Positions 16,020-25,024 of a stretch of DNA of 64,000 nucleotides are shown here, piece after piece. Position 1 is the stretch's first letter, and every line of letters starts with the position of its first letter. The translations under genes were made by a program, and so were the position numbers. Below the pieces are notes generated by a model that saw nothing but the letters and a program-made list of their open reading frames with translations, did not search any database and was not told the origin of the DNA. The stretch comes from Chloroflexota bacterium (GTDB lineage: Bacteria > Chloroflexota > Anaerolineae > Promineifilales > Promineifilaceae): assembly GCA_013112725.1 (NCBI GenBank), contig JABFFZ010000015.1:20648-84647 (forward strand), read 5' to 3'.

Positions 16020-17699
16020 CTACGGCGCCCACACATCAAACTGCACAGACCCCACGGCCGTGGCCACAATCGCCGTGTCACCGGTCAGGTTGCCACTGGT
16101 CAGGTTCCACACATTGCCCGTGCCCAGGCCCAGCACATAGGCGGTGTTGTTTAGCCATTGGGCGTCAGACAGGCCCACCGGCAGCAGCACCTCCACCGGG
16201 TTGGCGCCCGCCTGCCCCAGACCAAAGAACCCTTCCCCGGCATACAACACATGCGAATTGGCACGGTTCCAGCCAAATGAGCGCATATTTTGGCCGCTGC
16301 GGTACGGCTGGGTATTACTCCCGCTGCTGTCCGCCAGGATCAACGTTTGCTGGTTGGAGCCATCGGGAATAAAGCGCACGTAAACCAGTTTGCTGCCGTC
16401 CGAACTCCACTGCACCGGGTTGAACAGGATATTGCCGGGCAGACTGCCCTGCACCAGGGTGTTGGCGTTGGCGATGCGGTAAAGCGAGGCGGCGGCGTTG
16501 GTTTGCCAGGGGTCCTGGCTGGACACGGCCGTCAGCGCCACATTCCCATTACCCACCCACTGCGTCACCGGCACATAAGCATATTCGCTGGCGGTGTTCA
16601 CAAAAGCAAAGGTCAATACCGTTTGCCGGTTGCTGCCATCCATATTCACCTGCACCAGGCTTTCCGGCAGGCTAAACAGCACCCGCGCCCCATCCGGCGA
16701 AATGTTGAAACGATGCCCTCCCTGCCCGGCGACAAAACGGGCCTGCGGCGAGCCGTTCAGCGGTGCGATCCATAAATCAGATTGAGGAGCCGCGCCAGGG
16801 CCGGTGTTATTCACCACATAGCTGCTAAAAGCCAACGATTGGCTGTCTGGCAGCCAGGCGATCTGGTCAATCAACACCGACACATCAGATGAGCCGCTGG
16901 CATTAGGGATGCTGCGCGATGTGACCAGGAAATTGCCGCCGCTGCCATCGGTATTCATGTAGCCCAGCACGTTGGATTCGTTGTTACCACGTAGGAAGGC
17001 CACTTTACGGCCGTCCGGCGAAATGATCGGCTGTGTGATGTCCGCGTCTGTCGCCAGTTGGATGGGGGTCCCGGCGGTGGGTGGGTTTTGGCCCAGATTC
17101 AAGGGCACAACCCATAAGCCGGTATTATCCGCATAGGCCAGCAGACCGGTCCCGCCCGCTACCTGCGTGGCCGGTTCTAAGGTAGGTGGTGGTGTAGCCG
17201 TGGGTGGCGCGGTGGGGGTAGGGGGAACAGGCGCCACCGGCACACTCTCTGTGTTGCTGGCCTGGGTGTATTGTGTGCCGCCAGAAATCCAGCAATCGGG
17301 GCTGGTGATAGTAAGCGGGCATTGGATTTTCCACCAGCCAGAGAGGGGGTCGCGGCCGATGATGGGCACACTCTCTCCTTGCAGCAAAAAACCCACCCGG
17401 TCATATTGCACGCCGGGGCCGGTGCGCACGTTCAGGTCTACCAGCACGGTGGCAAAGGGGCCGGTAATGGGTACGGCCGTGTTCTCCGCCACCTGCGTTC
17501 CCGTTCCCGGCAGCGTTACCGTGGGCGCTGCGCCTGGCACGGTGGCTTCTGCCCCTGGCGTCCCCGGCGTCAGCGTGGTCACAAAGGTTGGCAGCGGCAG
17601 CTCAAATTCCGGCTCCACATTCCCGGCAAAGGCATTACATGCCAGCGAAGTAACGAAAAAAACGCCAATTAAAAAGAAAATGTATCTGGTGCGTATCAT
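16020..17699 (-). CDS. lipoprotein with SH3b domain and TolB-like propeller
   Basis: 559 residues from ATG 17699. The signal ends in a lipobox (VTSLAC, Cys about 21). A Pro/Thr/Val-rich linker leads to a bacterial SH3 domain at about 85-150 (DLNVRTGPGVQYDRVGFLL, WWKIQCPL). A second Pro/Thr-rich linker follows, then a PD40-type propeller with SPDGRKVAFLRG, LPDSQSLAFSS, SPDGARVLFSLP and SSDGSKLVYVRF. SH3b modules often bind peptidoglycan, so this is probably a cell-envelope scaffold or sensor. It is related in style to the propeller protein at 4431. Confidence 0.8.
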   Translation of the reverse strand: MIRTRYIFFLIGVFFVTSLACNAFAGNVEPEFELPLPTFVTTLTPGTPGAEATVPGAAPTVTLPGTGTQVAENTAVPITGPFATVLVDLNVRTGPGVQYDRVGFLLQGESVPIIGRDPLSGWWKIQCPLTITSPDCWISGGTQYTQASNTESVPVAPVPPTPTAPPTATPPPTLEPATQVAGGTGLLAYADNTGLWVVPLNLGQNPPTAGTPIQLATDADITQPIISPDGRKVAFLRGNNESNVLGYMNTDGSGGNFLVTSRSIPNASGSSDVSVLIDQIAWLPDSQSLAFSSYVVNNTGPGAAPQSDLWIAPLNGSPQARFVAGQGGHRFNISPDGARVLFSLPESLVQVNMDGSNRQTVLTFAFVNTASEYAYVPVTQWVGNGNVALTAVSSQDPWQTNAAASLYRIANANTLVQGSLPGNILFNPVQWSSDGSKLVYVRFIPDGSNQQTLILADSSGSNTQPYRSGQNMRSFGWNRANSHVLYAGEGFFGLGQAGANPVEVLLPVGLSDAQWLNNTAYVLGLGTGNVWNLTSGNLTGDTAIVATAVGSVQFDVWAP

Positions 17700-17715
17700 G
17701 CCTGTCTCCACAGAA

Positions 17716-17760
17716 GGTAATTGGGTAATTGGGTAATTGCGTAATTACCCAATTACCCGG
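17716..17760. repeat. inverted short tandem repeats (GGTAATT units)
   Basis: Three units of GGTAATTG run into two units of the complement (AATTACCC), giving a hairpin in the leader of the minus-strand lipoprotein gene. Confidence 0.8.
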
Positions 17761-17860
17761 TTTCATCTCCATTCGCCACCGATTGGCGGTTAGTTTAGAA
17801 TAGATTATCGTAATTGGCGATTATTTTCTATGCGAGATGGCAGTGAGTGGAGTACGGCCG

Positions 17861-17921
17861 TGATACGTGACGAGTGATGCGTGTGGTCTCTCTGGTCACG
17901 CATCACTCGTCACGCATCACG
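17861..17921. repeat. inverted tandem repeats (GTGACGAGTGATGC units)
   Basis: A left arm of TGATACGTGACGAGTGATGC type (17861-17883) faces its complement (17897-17921). It lies immediately before the ribosome site of the phospholipase-D-like gene. A near copy stands in the same place before the second paralogue (21172-21231), so it was duplicated with the gene or serves both leaders. Confidence 0.8.
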
Positions 17922-17940
17922 TTTATCTGGAGGATATGGA

Positions 17941-20900
17941 ATGGGAGCAGGCAGTTACGGCCGTACCGCGTTGTGGGGCGCGTTGGGTTATGGCGGGGGA
18001 TTGGCGCTGGGAGTGGCGGCCTTTGGCCTGATTTTACGTCTCAATCTCATCCAGTTAGTTACCAGATTGCTGCCGGATGACCAGTTCTTTATCCGGTTAC
18101 TGGTGGGTCTGGTGTTGGGGTTGGTTTTGGCGGGTGGGGCCGGCGCGGTCAGCGGCGCTTTGGGTGGCTGGGCCATTAGCCAGGTGGAGACGGTGGTCTC
18201 ACCGCGGCGGCTCATCCGGCGTAGTGCGCTTAGCCTGGGTCTGACCTTGGGCATTCTGATTATACCCCTGCTGTTCCTGACGGCGCTGGTGGCGTTTTAT
18301 TATGATCCGGCTGACCGACGGTCATGGCCCCTTATCACCCTCTTTGCCTTTTATGGCTTTCTCTTTGGCCTGCTGGCCGGTTTTTTCCTGGCGCTTTTCA
18401 CCAGCAAACTGCGGCACTCCTGGCGGGTGCTGCTCGGCAGTATGGCTGGTTTTACACTTGGCGGCGGCGTGATGGGGCTGTTTGTCTATTGGCATCAGGC
18501 CAGAGGGTTGTTTGCTGAACTGCCCACGCTGTTGTATGTGCCGCTTTTGTTCCTGCTGACCGGAGCTATCGGCGGGGCGGTGTTGGGGCTGGCCTACCAC
18601 TGGCTGGCGCAGCGCGAAGCGATCAAAGAGATACGCCCCGCGCCACGCTGGTGGCAAATTTCCCGTGCTGTACTCCTGCTGATGGTTACGGCCGTTGGGC
18701 TGGTGGTCGTCTGGAACTTAATTAACCTCATTCGCTACCGTGACGCCGATTTGCAGGCTGTAATTCCGGTGGGGGCAGAAGGCACACATTGGACGGATTT
18801 GTTAGCAGTGGCCGAAGGAGAGCAGCCAACGGTGTTTGCTTCGGATACAGGAACGCCCTTTGTAGCCTGGGTCGGCGCGGGTGATATTTTCTACGCGCCA
18901 GCAACCGGCGGCGCGCCGGTCAACGTGTCCAATGATGCGGCCGGGGCCGCCGTTGATCCGGTGGGTGTGGCCGACAGCCAGGGCCAGGTGCATCTGGTGT
19001 GGCAAACGGGGGCGGGGCAGACGGTTTATGGCCGTTGCCGGCAAAACAATTGCACCACACTCGCCCCCTTACCCGCCGGCTGTGGCAGTGGCAAGGCAGC
19101 CCAGCCTACCATGGCCATTGACGCCAATGATATGATCATGGCCGTCTGGCAGGAGGGCAGTGGGTTGGCGTTTGCCGCCTGGCGCGCTACCCAATTACCG
19201 GAGACAGGCTTTTTCGGTTGTGTGATTGCCGGGGGCAGCCCGGAACAGCCCCAGGTGGCCGCGACGGGCAACGGCCGTTTCCAACTCATCTTTGCCGATA
19301 AAGAGCGCATCTTCACCAGCAATCTGGACGGCAGCGGCTGGTCGCTGCCGGTTCAGGTGGCCGGAGGCCACTCCCCGTCCATTCTGGCAACGGCCGGTGG
19401 GGTCTATCTGGCCTGGTGCAGCCTGGATGGTCAGGTGACGGTGCAAACGCCCGCCGCCGTGCAGGAGATAATTGCGCTGCCATCCTGTCACGGCCGTGTG
19501 GCTCTGGCGCAAGATGGTGACGGCCATCTCCACGCTGTCTGGCATTCGGCAGAGGCGCTAAAAGTAACCGGCGTGACCACCCAGGATGAGTCGCTGCTGT
19601 ATGAGAGTGTGCGGCGCAATGGGGCCTGGTCAGAAGCGGCCATTATCAGCCAGACAGGCGCGGCGGAACCGCAACTGACGGCCGTATCAGACGGGGTGTT
19701 ACATCTGGTATGGGCGGAAGGGACGGCCGTGACCTACACCTCCCAAACACAATACAACTGTATTGACCCTGATCTGAACGCCATCGAGCGGGCTGTTTAT
19801 GATGCCCTGAATCAATCTATCTTCAAACCGGCAGATGAACAGTTACCCGTTTGTGGCAACCGGTACGAGACGCTTTTTTACACCCCCAACCCGGTGTTGG
19901 CCGTTGGCCAATTGCCCACGCTGAATGGAGCCTTTGACTGGGTGGCGGAAATGGGCGAACAGGTGCAGTATGAAGTTCTTTTTGCTGTGATGCAGTGGGA
20001 TGTGCCCAGCAATGAACCCAGTCCCGGCAGCACACTGGCGCAGGCCATTGTAGACCTGTACAATCGTGTTAAAGCTAACCCAGAGCAGCACCCCAAAGGC
20101 ATGACCGTGCGCATCCTCACCGGTAATATGCCCGTTGTTTCCTTGCTGCCGGCTGATGACCAGACCTGGAATGTGCTGGCCGATTTGCGCAACGCCGGGT
20201 TACCGGAACTGGTGAACGAAGAGATCGGTTGGCGGCTGGAGATTGCCGACTTTGACGGCCAATGGCCGCACATGCACACCAAGATGATGCTGGTGGACGG
20301 CAAAACGATGATGGCCGCCGGATTCAACTACAGCTACCTGCACTTTTCCCAGGAGCATCCCTCGCAGTTGGGGCTGGGTATGGTGGATTATGGCATTCAT
20401 GTCACCGGGCCGGTGGTGCAGGCAGCGCGAGCGGCATTTGATGATTTGTGGGCGGGGTCAGATACGCTGACGTGTGATGAACTGATTAGCGAATATGAAA
20501 ATGTGTGGCGGCGCAGTTGTGAGCGGGGCACGGCCGTTGTCACCCATGTACCCGAAGTGCGGAAATACTATCTTCCCGCGAACCCCAACGCCGACGCCTA
20601 CGCCCTCTACCGCACCGAAAACCACCTGGCCGGGGATGCAGCCATTGAGGCTGCCCTCCGCGCCGCCCAAGAAAAAATAGACATCTCGGAGGTGAATTTC
20701 TCTCTGGAATTCATGTGTGATGCGGCCATCGTTTTCCAGGGTGTCTGCACATATGAAGACAACGCCCTGCCTTTTATGACGGCCCTGGTAGAAACTATTG
20801 ACACCAGACGCATCCCGGTGCGTATTCTGGTGGAAAAAGAGGCGATGAACGGCATGGAAAACCGGGTGGCTATCCAGACCATGTTGGATGAATTGGAAAC

Positions 20901-21162
20901 ACGTGGCCCGCGTGACCTGGTGGAAATTCGCTTTTATAGTGGTAAATTGCACAGCAAAGCGGTAAACGTAGATGACCAATTCCTGATCATTGGCAGCCAC
21001 AATTTCCACTATAGTTCATGGGGCAATACCCCGTTCAGTCTGACGGAATTCAGCATTGGCACGGATAACCAGCAGGCGATTGTGGATTTCCAGACCGCTT
21101 TTGAGGCGCGCTGGGCGGACAGCATTCCGGCCGAGGAATTGATGCCCGCGTTAGCGCCGTAG
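17941..21162 (+). CDS. membrane-anchored phospholipase-D-like protein with propeller-like middle
   Basis: 1073 residues from ATG 17941 (GGAGG seven bases before). The first 270 residues hold about seven hydrophobic helices. Residues about 280-620 are beta-rich repeats with QGQVHLVWQTG, DGHLHAVWHS and DGVLHLVWAEG, like a BNR or propeller sensor domain. The C-terminal 400 residues carry two HKD motifs: His 779-Lys 781-Asp 786 (HTKMMLVD) and His 1004-Lys 1006-Asp 1011 (HSKAVNVD), each followed by the expected FNYSYLH or HNFHYSSWG. It should be an intact PLD-type phosphodiesterase or transferase, probably acting outside the membrane. Lipid and nuclease substrates are both possible. The helices-plus-propeller-plus-PLD order is unusual. 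Confidence 0.8.
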   Translation: MGAGSYGRTALWGALGYGGGLALGVAAFGLILRLNLIQLVTRLLPDDQFFIRLLVGLVLGLVLAGGAGAVSGALGGWAISQVETVVSPRRLIRRSALSLGLTLGILIIPLLFLTALVAFYYDPADRRSWPLITLFAFYGFLFGLLAGFFLALFTSKLRHSWRVLLGSMAGFTLGGGVMGLFVYWHQARGLFAELPTLLYVPLLFLLTGAIGGAVLGLAYHWLAQREAIKEIRPAPRWWQISRAVLLLMVTAVGLVVVWNLINLIRYRDADLQAVIPVGAEGTHWTDLLAVAEGEQPTVFASDTGTPFVAWVGAGDIFYAPATGGAPVNVSNDAAGAAVDPVGVADSQGQVHLVWQTGAGQTVYGRCRQNNCTTLAPLPAGCGSGKAAQPTMAIDANDMIMAVWQEGSGLAFAAWRATQLPETGFFGCVIAGGSPEQPQVAATGNGRFQLIFADKERIFTSNLDGSGWSLPVQVAGGHSPSILATAGGVYLAWCSLDGQVTVQTPAAVQEIIALPSCHGRVALAQDGDGHLHAVWHSAEALKVTGVTTQDESLLYESVRRNGAWSEAAIISQTGAAEPQLTAVSDGVLHLVWAEGTAVTYTSQTQYNCIDPDLNAIERAVYDALNQSIFKPADEQLPVCGNRYETLFYTPNPVLAVGQLPTLNGAFDWVAEMGEQVQYEVLFAVMQWDVPSNEPSPGSTLAQAIVDLYNRVKANPEQHPKGMTVRILTGNMPVVSLLPADDQTWNVLADLRNAGLPELVNEEIGWRLEIADFDGQWPHMHTKMMLVDGKTMMAAGFNYSYLHFSQEHPSQLGLGMVDYGIHVTGPVVQAARAAFDDLWAGSDTLTCDELISEYENVWRRSCERGTAVVTHVPEVRKYYLPANPNADAYALYRTENHLAGDAAIEAALRAAQEKIDISEVNFSLEFMCDAAIVFQGVCTYEDNALPFMTALVETIDTRRIPVRILVEKEAMNGMENRVAIQTMLDELETRGPRDLVEIRFYSGKLHSKAVNVDDQFLIIGSHNFHYSSWGNTPFSLTEFSIGTDNQQAIVDFQTAFEARWADSIPAEELMPALAP

Positions 21163-21171
21163 AATTTTGGC

Positions 21172-21231
21172 GTGATACGTGATGCGTGACGAGTGATGCG
21201 TGAGAAAATCACTCGTCACTCGTCACGTGTA
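21172..21231. repeat. inverted tandem repeats (GTGACGAGTGATGC units)
   Basis: Second copy of the hairpin found before the first phospholipase-D-like gene. Left arm about 21172-21202, right arm about 21208-21228. A copy of the same leader (ATCTGGAGGATATGGAATG) follows. Confidence 0.8.
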
Positions 21232-21246
21232 TCTGGAGGATATGGA

Positions 21247-23926
21247 ATGAGAGCAGGTGGTTACGGCCGTACCATCATCCTCAGCGCCCTCGGTTATGGG
21301 GGTGGGCTGGCTTTGGGCGCGCTGGCATTGGTATGGGTGCTGCGGCTGAGCCTTATCCGGCTGGCGGCCCAGGCTGTGCCGGACAGCCAGTTTTTTATTC
21401 GCCTGCTGGTCGGGCTGGTGTTGGGGCTGCTGGCCGTGGGCGGGGCCGGTGCGGCTGGCGGTGGCCTGGGTGGTTGGGCGCTGACCCGCGTGGAACAGAT
21501 CGCATCGCCCGCCCGTTTCATCCGCCGCAGCGCGTTGAGTTTGGGGCTGCCTCTGGCGCTTCTGTTGCTGCCGCTGATTTTTGTCACGGCCGTCGTCGCT
21601 TTCGCGTACGACCCGGCCGACCGACGGCCGTTAGCCGCCATCACTCTCTTTACCTTCTATGGATTGCTCTATGGGCTGCTGGTCGGTTTATTTCTGGCGC
21701 TTTTCACCAGCAAGCTGCGCCAATCCTGGCGGGTGGTGGCGGCAGTGTGGCCGGTTTTGGCGGGGGTGGGGCGCTGGTTGGCCTGTTTGCCTATGGACAT
21801 GAAGCGCACCATTTTTTGAACTGGCTGCCGGATTGGTTATTTGTCGTCTGGCTCTTTTTGCTGTTGGGCACAGGCGGCGGCGCAGGCCTGGGCTGGGCCT
21901 ACCATTGGCTGGCTACCGGCACAGCGACAAAAGGGGAACGGGTGGGGCCGCGGCCCCGTTGGCTGCGCGTGACACGGGACGTCGCGCTGGTGCTGATGGT
22001 TACGGCCGTACTTGCCATCACCTGGAACGTCGTTGAACTGATCCGCATCGTCCCGGCCGATCTGCAAACGATTGTGCCCATTAACGCCCAGGGAAACTGG
22101 TGGGCCGCAGCACAGCCCATAGAGTCTGTGGCCGATGTGCTGCCGGTGTTGGCTGGCAGCGATGCCTTGTCCTGGCAAGCCCGGTGCAGCCCGGCGGGGC
22201 AGGTGGTGGTGCAGACGCCAACCGGTGAGCAAGAGACGATAGAGTTTCCCGGCTGTCACGGCCGTCTGGCAGTGGCCGTTGATAGTGACGGCAATGCGCA
22301 TGTCGTCTGGTATTCAACGGAGGCGGTCAAAACAACCGGCGTGGTGGTCAATGACCAGTCGCTCCTTTACGAAAGTGTGCGGTGGCATGGGTTCTGGTCA
22401 GAAGCGGCCATTGTGGACCAGACGGCGACAGCAGTAGAACCTGTGTTGGTGGCTGGCGCGGACGGCCGTTTGCATCTGACGTGGGCGGAGGGCACGGCCG
22501 TTTATTACACCACCCAAACCCCCTATAACTGCGCTGACCCTGACCTGAACAGTATCGAACAAGCCGTGTACGCGGCGTTGAACTAGCCACAATATCTGGC
22601 TCCCGGTGAGAAACTGCCCATTTGCGGCCACCGGTATGAGGCGCTGCTCTTTACCCCTAATCCTGAAGAAAACAGCCGCTTCCCGGCCACCCCCAACGGC
22701 GCGTTTGACGCCGTGGCCGAGATGGCGCTGGCGGCCCAGTATGAGGTGCTGTTTGGCATTATGCAGTGGGACCGGCCGACCGGTACGGACAGCCCCGGCA
22801 GCACGCTGGCGGATGCTATCGTCGCCCTTTACCATCAGGTGAAGGAGAATCCGGCGGCCTACCCCAAAGGGATGACGGTGCGCATCCTCACCGGCAATAT
22901 GCCCCAACTGGCGCTCTTTCCGGTGCCCGACCACAACTGGCATGTGCTGGAAGATTTGCGCGCCGCCGGGCTGCCGGAACTGGTGAATGAGGCGTTGGGC
23001 TGGCGGGTGGAAATTGCCGATTTTGACGGCCGTTGGCCGCACATGCACACCAAGATGATGATCGTGGACGGGAAAACGGTGATGGCCGCCGGTTTTAATT
23101 ACAGCTACCTGCATTTTGCCGGCGACCACCCCTCTGACCGGGGCATTGATATGTATGACCTGGGTATTCATATCACCGGGCCGGTGGCGCAGGCGGCGCG
23201 GGCGGCTTATGACGACCAGTGGTCGCAATCTGACCAGTTGGTTTGTGCAGAACTGGTGGGTTTTGCCGAAAATGTGTGGCGGCGGGTGTGTAAAAGGGGT
23301 ACGGCCGTGGCCGACCACATACCCGAAGTGCTGCGTTTGTACGTCCCGGAAGATGCCAGCCGTACCCTATGTATCGCACCGAAAAGGTTCTGGCGGCAGA
23401 TACGGCCGTTGTCGCCGCCATCAGCGCCGCCGAAGAGAAGATTGACATTTTCCAGGTCAACTTCTCGTTGGAATTGCTGTGTACAGCCGCTGTTGTTTTT
23501 CAGGGGATTTGTGACTATGACAACAACGCCCTGCCATTCCTGGAAGCAATTGTAGAGACAGTAGAAGCTAAACGCGTTCCGGTGCGCATCCTGGTGGAAA
23601 GAGAGCCGATGAACGGCGCGGAAAACCGGGTGGCCATTCGGGCGCTGGTGGATGAACTGGCGGAACGCGGCCTGCAAGAGCTGGTGGAAATTCGCTTTTA
23701 CAGCGGCAAAATCCACAACAAATCACTCAGCATTGATGATGCCTTTTTGATTGTGGGCAGTCAGAACTTCCACTACAGCGCCTGGGGCAGCCACTATTTC
23801 AGCCTGACGGAATTTAACATCGGCACAGATGACCCGCAGGCGATAGAAGATTTTCAAGACATCTTTGAATATCGCTGGGCCAACAGTATTCCGGCAGAGG
23901 AGTTGATGCCGGGGTTGGGTAATTGA
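21247..23926 (+). pseudogene. decayed tandem copy of the phospholipase-D-like gene
   Basis: It starts at ATG 21247 with the same ribosome site as the first copy and is recognisably paralogous throughout. Four lesions are visible. A frameshift near 21740 follows KLRQSWRVV. Most of the propeller-like middle is deleted compared with copy one. A TAG at 22584-22586 stands where copy one has Gln. A second frameshift lies near 23363. Both HKD motifs are still readable (HTKMMIVD, HNKSLSIDD). Divergence from copy one shows an old duplication, while the conserved motifs show loss of function was fairly recent. Confidence 0.85.
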
Positions 23927-24044
23927 GTTGCAGCCATAAACCTTTAGGCGCTGTCTCAGGATAGGGATACAATCCCTCTAACTGTACAGGTTTTTACTTT
24001 ACCATCCCACAAGCTGTGGTATCAAAATGAGACAATTTACCCAT

Positions 24045-24836
24045 TTATGGCCCCCTGACGCTGCTGATTCCGGCTTGTTGCAGGAGGGTGGCGGCGATCA
24101 CGGCCGTGTCCCCCTCTAACCCTATCTCCGGCGCCCGTGTGTAATCAAGGATAGAGCCGTAATCCAGAATGTCATAAACGGCCGTAAAAACCGCCTGCAA
24201 ATCCAGCAACACATCCTCATCACCGGCCAAAAGGGGCACAGGTACAGTGGGTAGCCGCGATGTGATTTGAATCGGCCATACATCAATGATCGGTCGCGTT
24301 TCCACGCGGCTGAGGAACACGAAATAGGGGGCATCCGGCAGAGGGTCAATCATGGGGATGCGACGGCCGTGCCGCAACCAATCAATTTCAATCAGGTGAA
24401 CCCGGCTTTGCAATATCCGGTCTCGTTTTTCCAGATAGTCGCTGTATCCTTTGCCTCGTTTGTTGGCCGGAGATAAGACCTCAATAGAAGTGACCAGCTC
24501 TTGATTTTCCCGATCTACCACTTCCACCACATAATGAGGAATTTCGGTAGGCACGGCCGTCACCAATTGTACTGGTTCGGGGGCAACGGCTGTTTGCCCT
24601 TCCACCCAGGCAGGGGACGTCTCCCGCAACACAACGCCTACGTCTGGATACACCTCTCGTTTTTTGATGCCAATTTCGAGTGTGGCCGAGATAAATCGCG
24701 GTATTGTGCGGGCATAATACTTTGGCCGTAGTTTGGGGATCAGGTGATGGGTTATGGCCGCACTCACTTCAATGTGAAAACTGTGCCACTCTTTACCTTC
24801 AAGATAGGGGTCCATGCCCGGAAACGGTGACGGCAT
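24045..24836 (-). CDS. DUF4058 family protein
   Basis: 263 residues. The start PSPFPGMDPYLEGKEWHSFH and the pattern LIPKLRPKYYARTIPRF are hallmarks of DUF4058. A central VVEVVDRENQELVTSIEVLSP and NKRGKGYSDYLEKRDRIL follow, resembling the acidic-plus-lysine layout of PD-(D/E)XK nucleases. The family is abundant in Cyanobacteria and Chloroflexota; function is unknown. It stands alone, divergent from the acyl-CoA synthetase gene. Confidence 0.88.
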   Translation of the reverse strand: MPSPFPGMDPYLEGKEWHSFHIEVSAAITHHLIPKLRPKYYARTIPRFISATLEIGIKKREVYPDVGVVLRETSPAWVEGQTAVAPEPVQLVTAVPTEIPHYVVEVVDRENQELVTSIEVLSPANKRGKGYSDYLEKRDRILQSRVHLIEIDWLRHGRRIPMIDPLPDAPYFVFLSRVETRPIIDVWPIQITSRLPTVPVPLLAGDEDVLLDLQAVFTAVYDILDYGSILDYTRAPEIGLEGDTAVIAATLLQQAGISSVRGP

Positions 24837-25024
24837 TTCGTACTCTCCTCGGATGGCTGTCCACAGATGTCACAAATGGTTTTTCATCTGGGAAAGCTGC
24901 GGCAAATTATACCACATCCCCCTTTGCCTCTTCCCCATCACCCAGTAAAATATCCCCACCATTATCCTTTGCATCTTCCACCCTTTGCATCTTTGCGTTA
25001 AAAAATTCCCACAAGGAGAGCGCC

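Noticed and set aside
17881..17940. Earlier start for the first phospholipase-D-like gene
   Set aside because: These codons are the tandem-repeat hairpin and leader; ATG 17941 has GGAGG at proper spacing and the paralogue begins at the same place.
22584..22586. TAG in the second phospholipase-D-like gene as pyrrolysine
   Set aside because: The intact paralogue has Gln here, other lesions are present in the same gene, and no pyl genes or MttB amber codon exist in the window.
24704..25024. N-terminal extension of the acyl-CoA synthetase
   Set aside because: The added 107 residues lack family similarity and overlap the opposite gene's start; ATG 25025 has a good ribosome site and the expected N-terminus.
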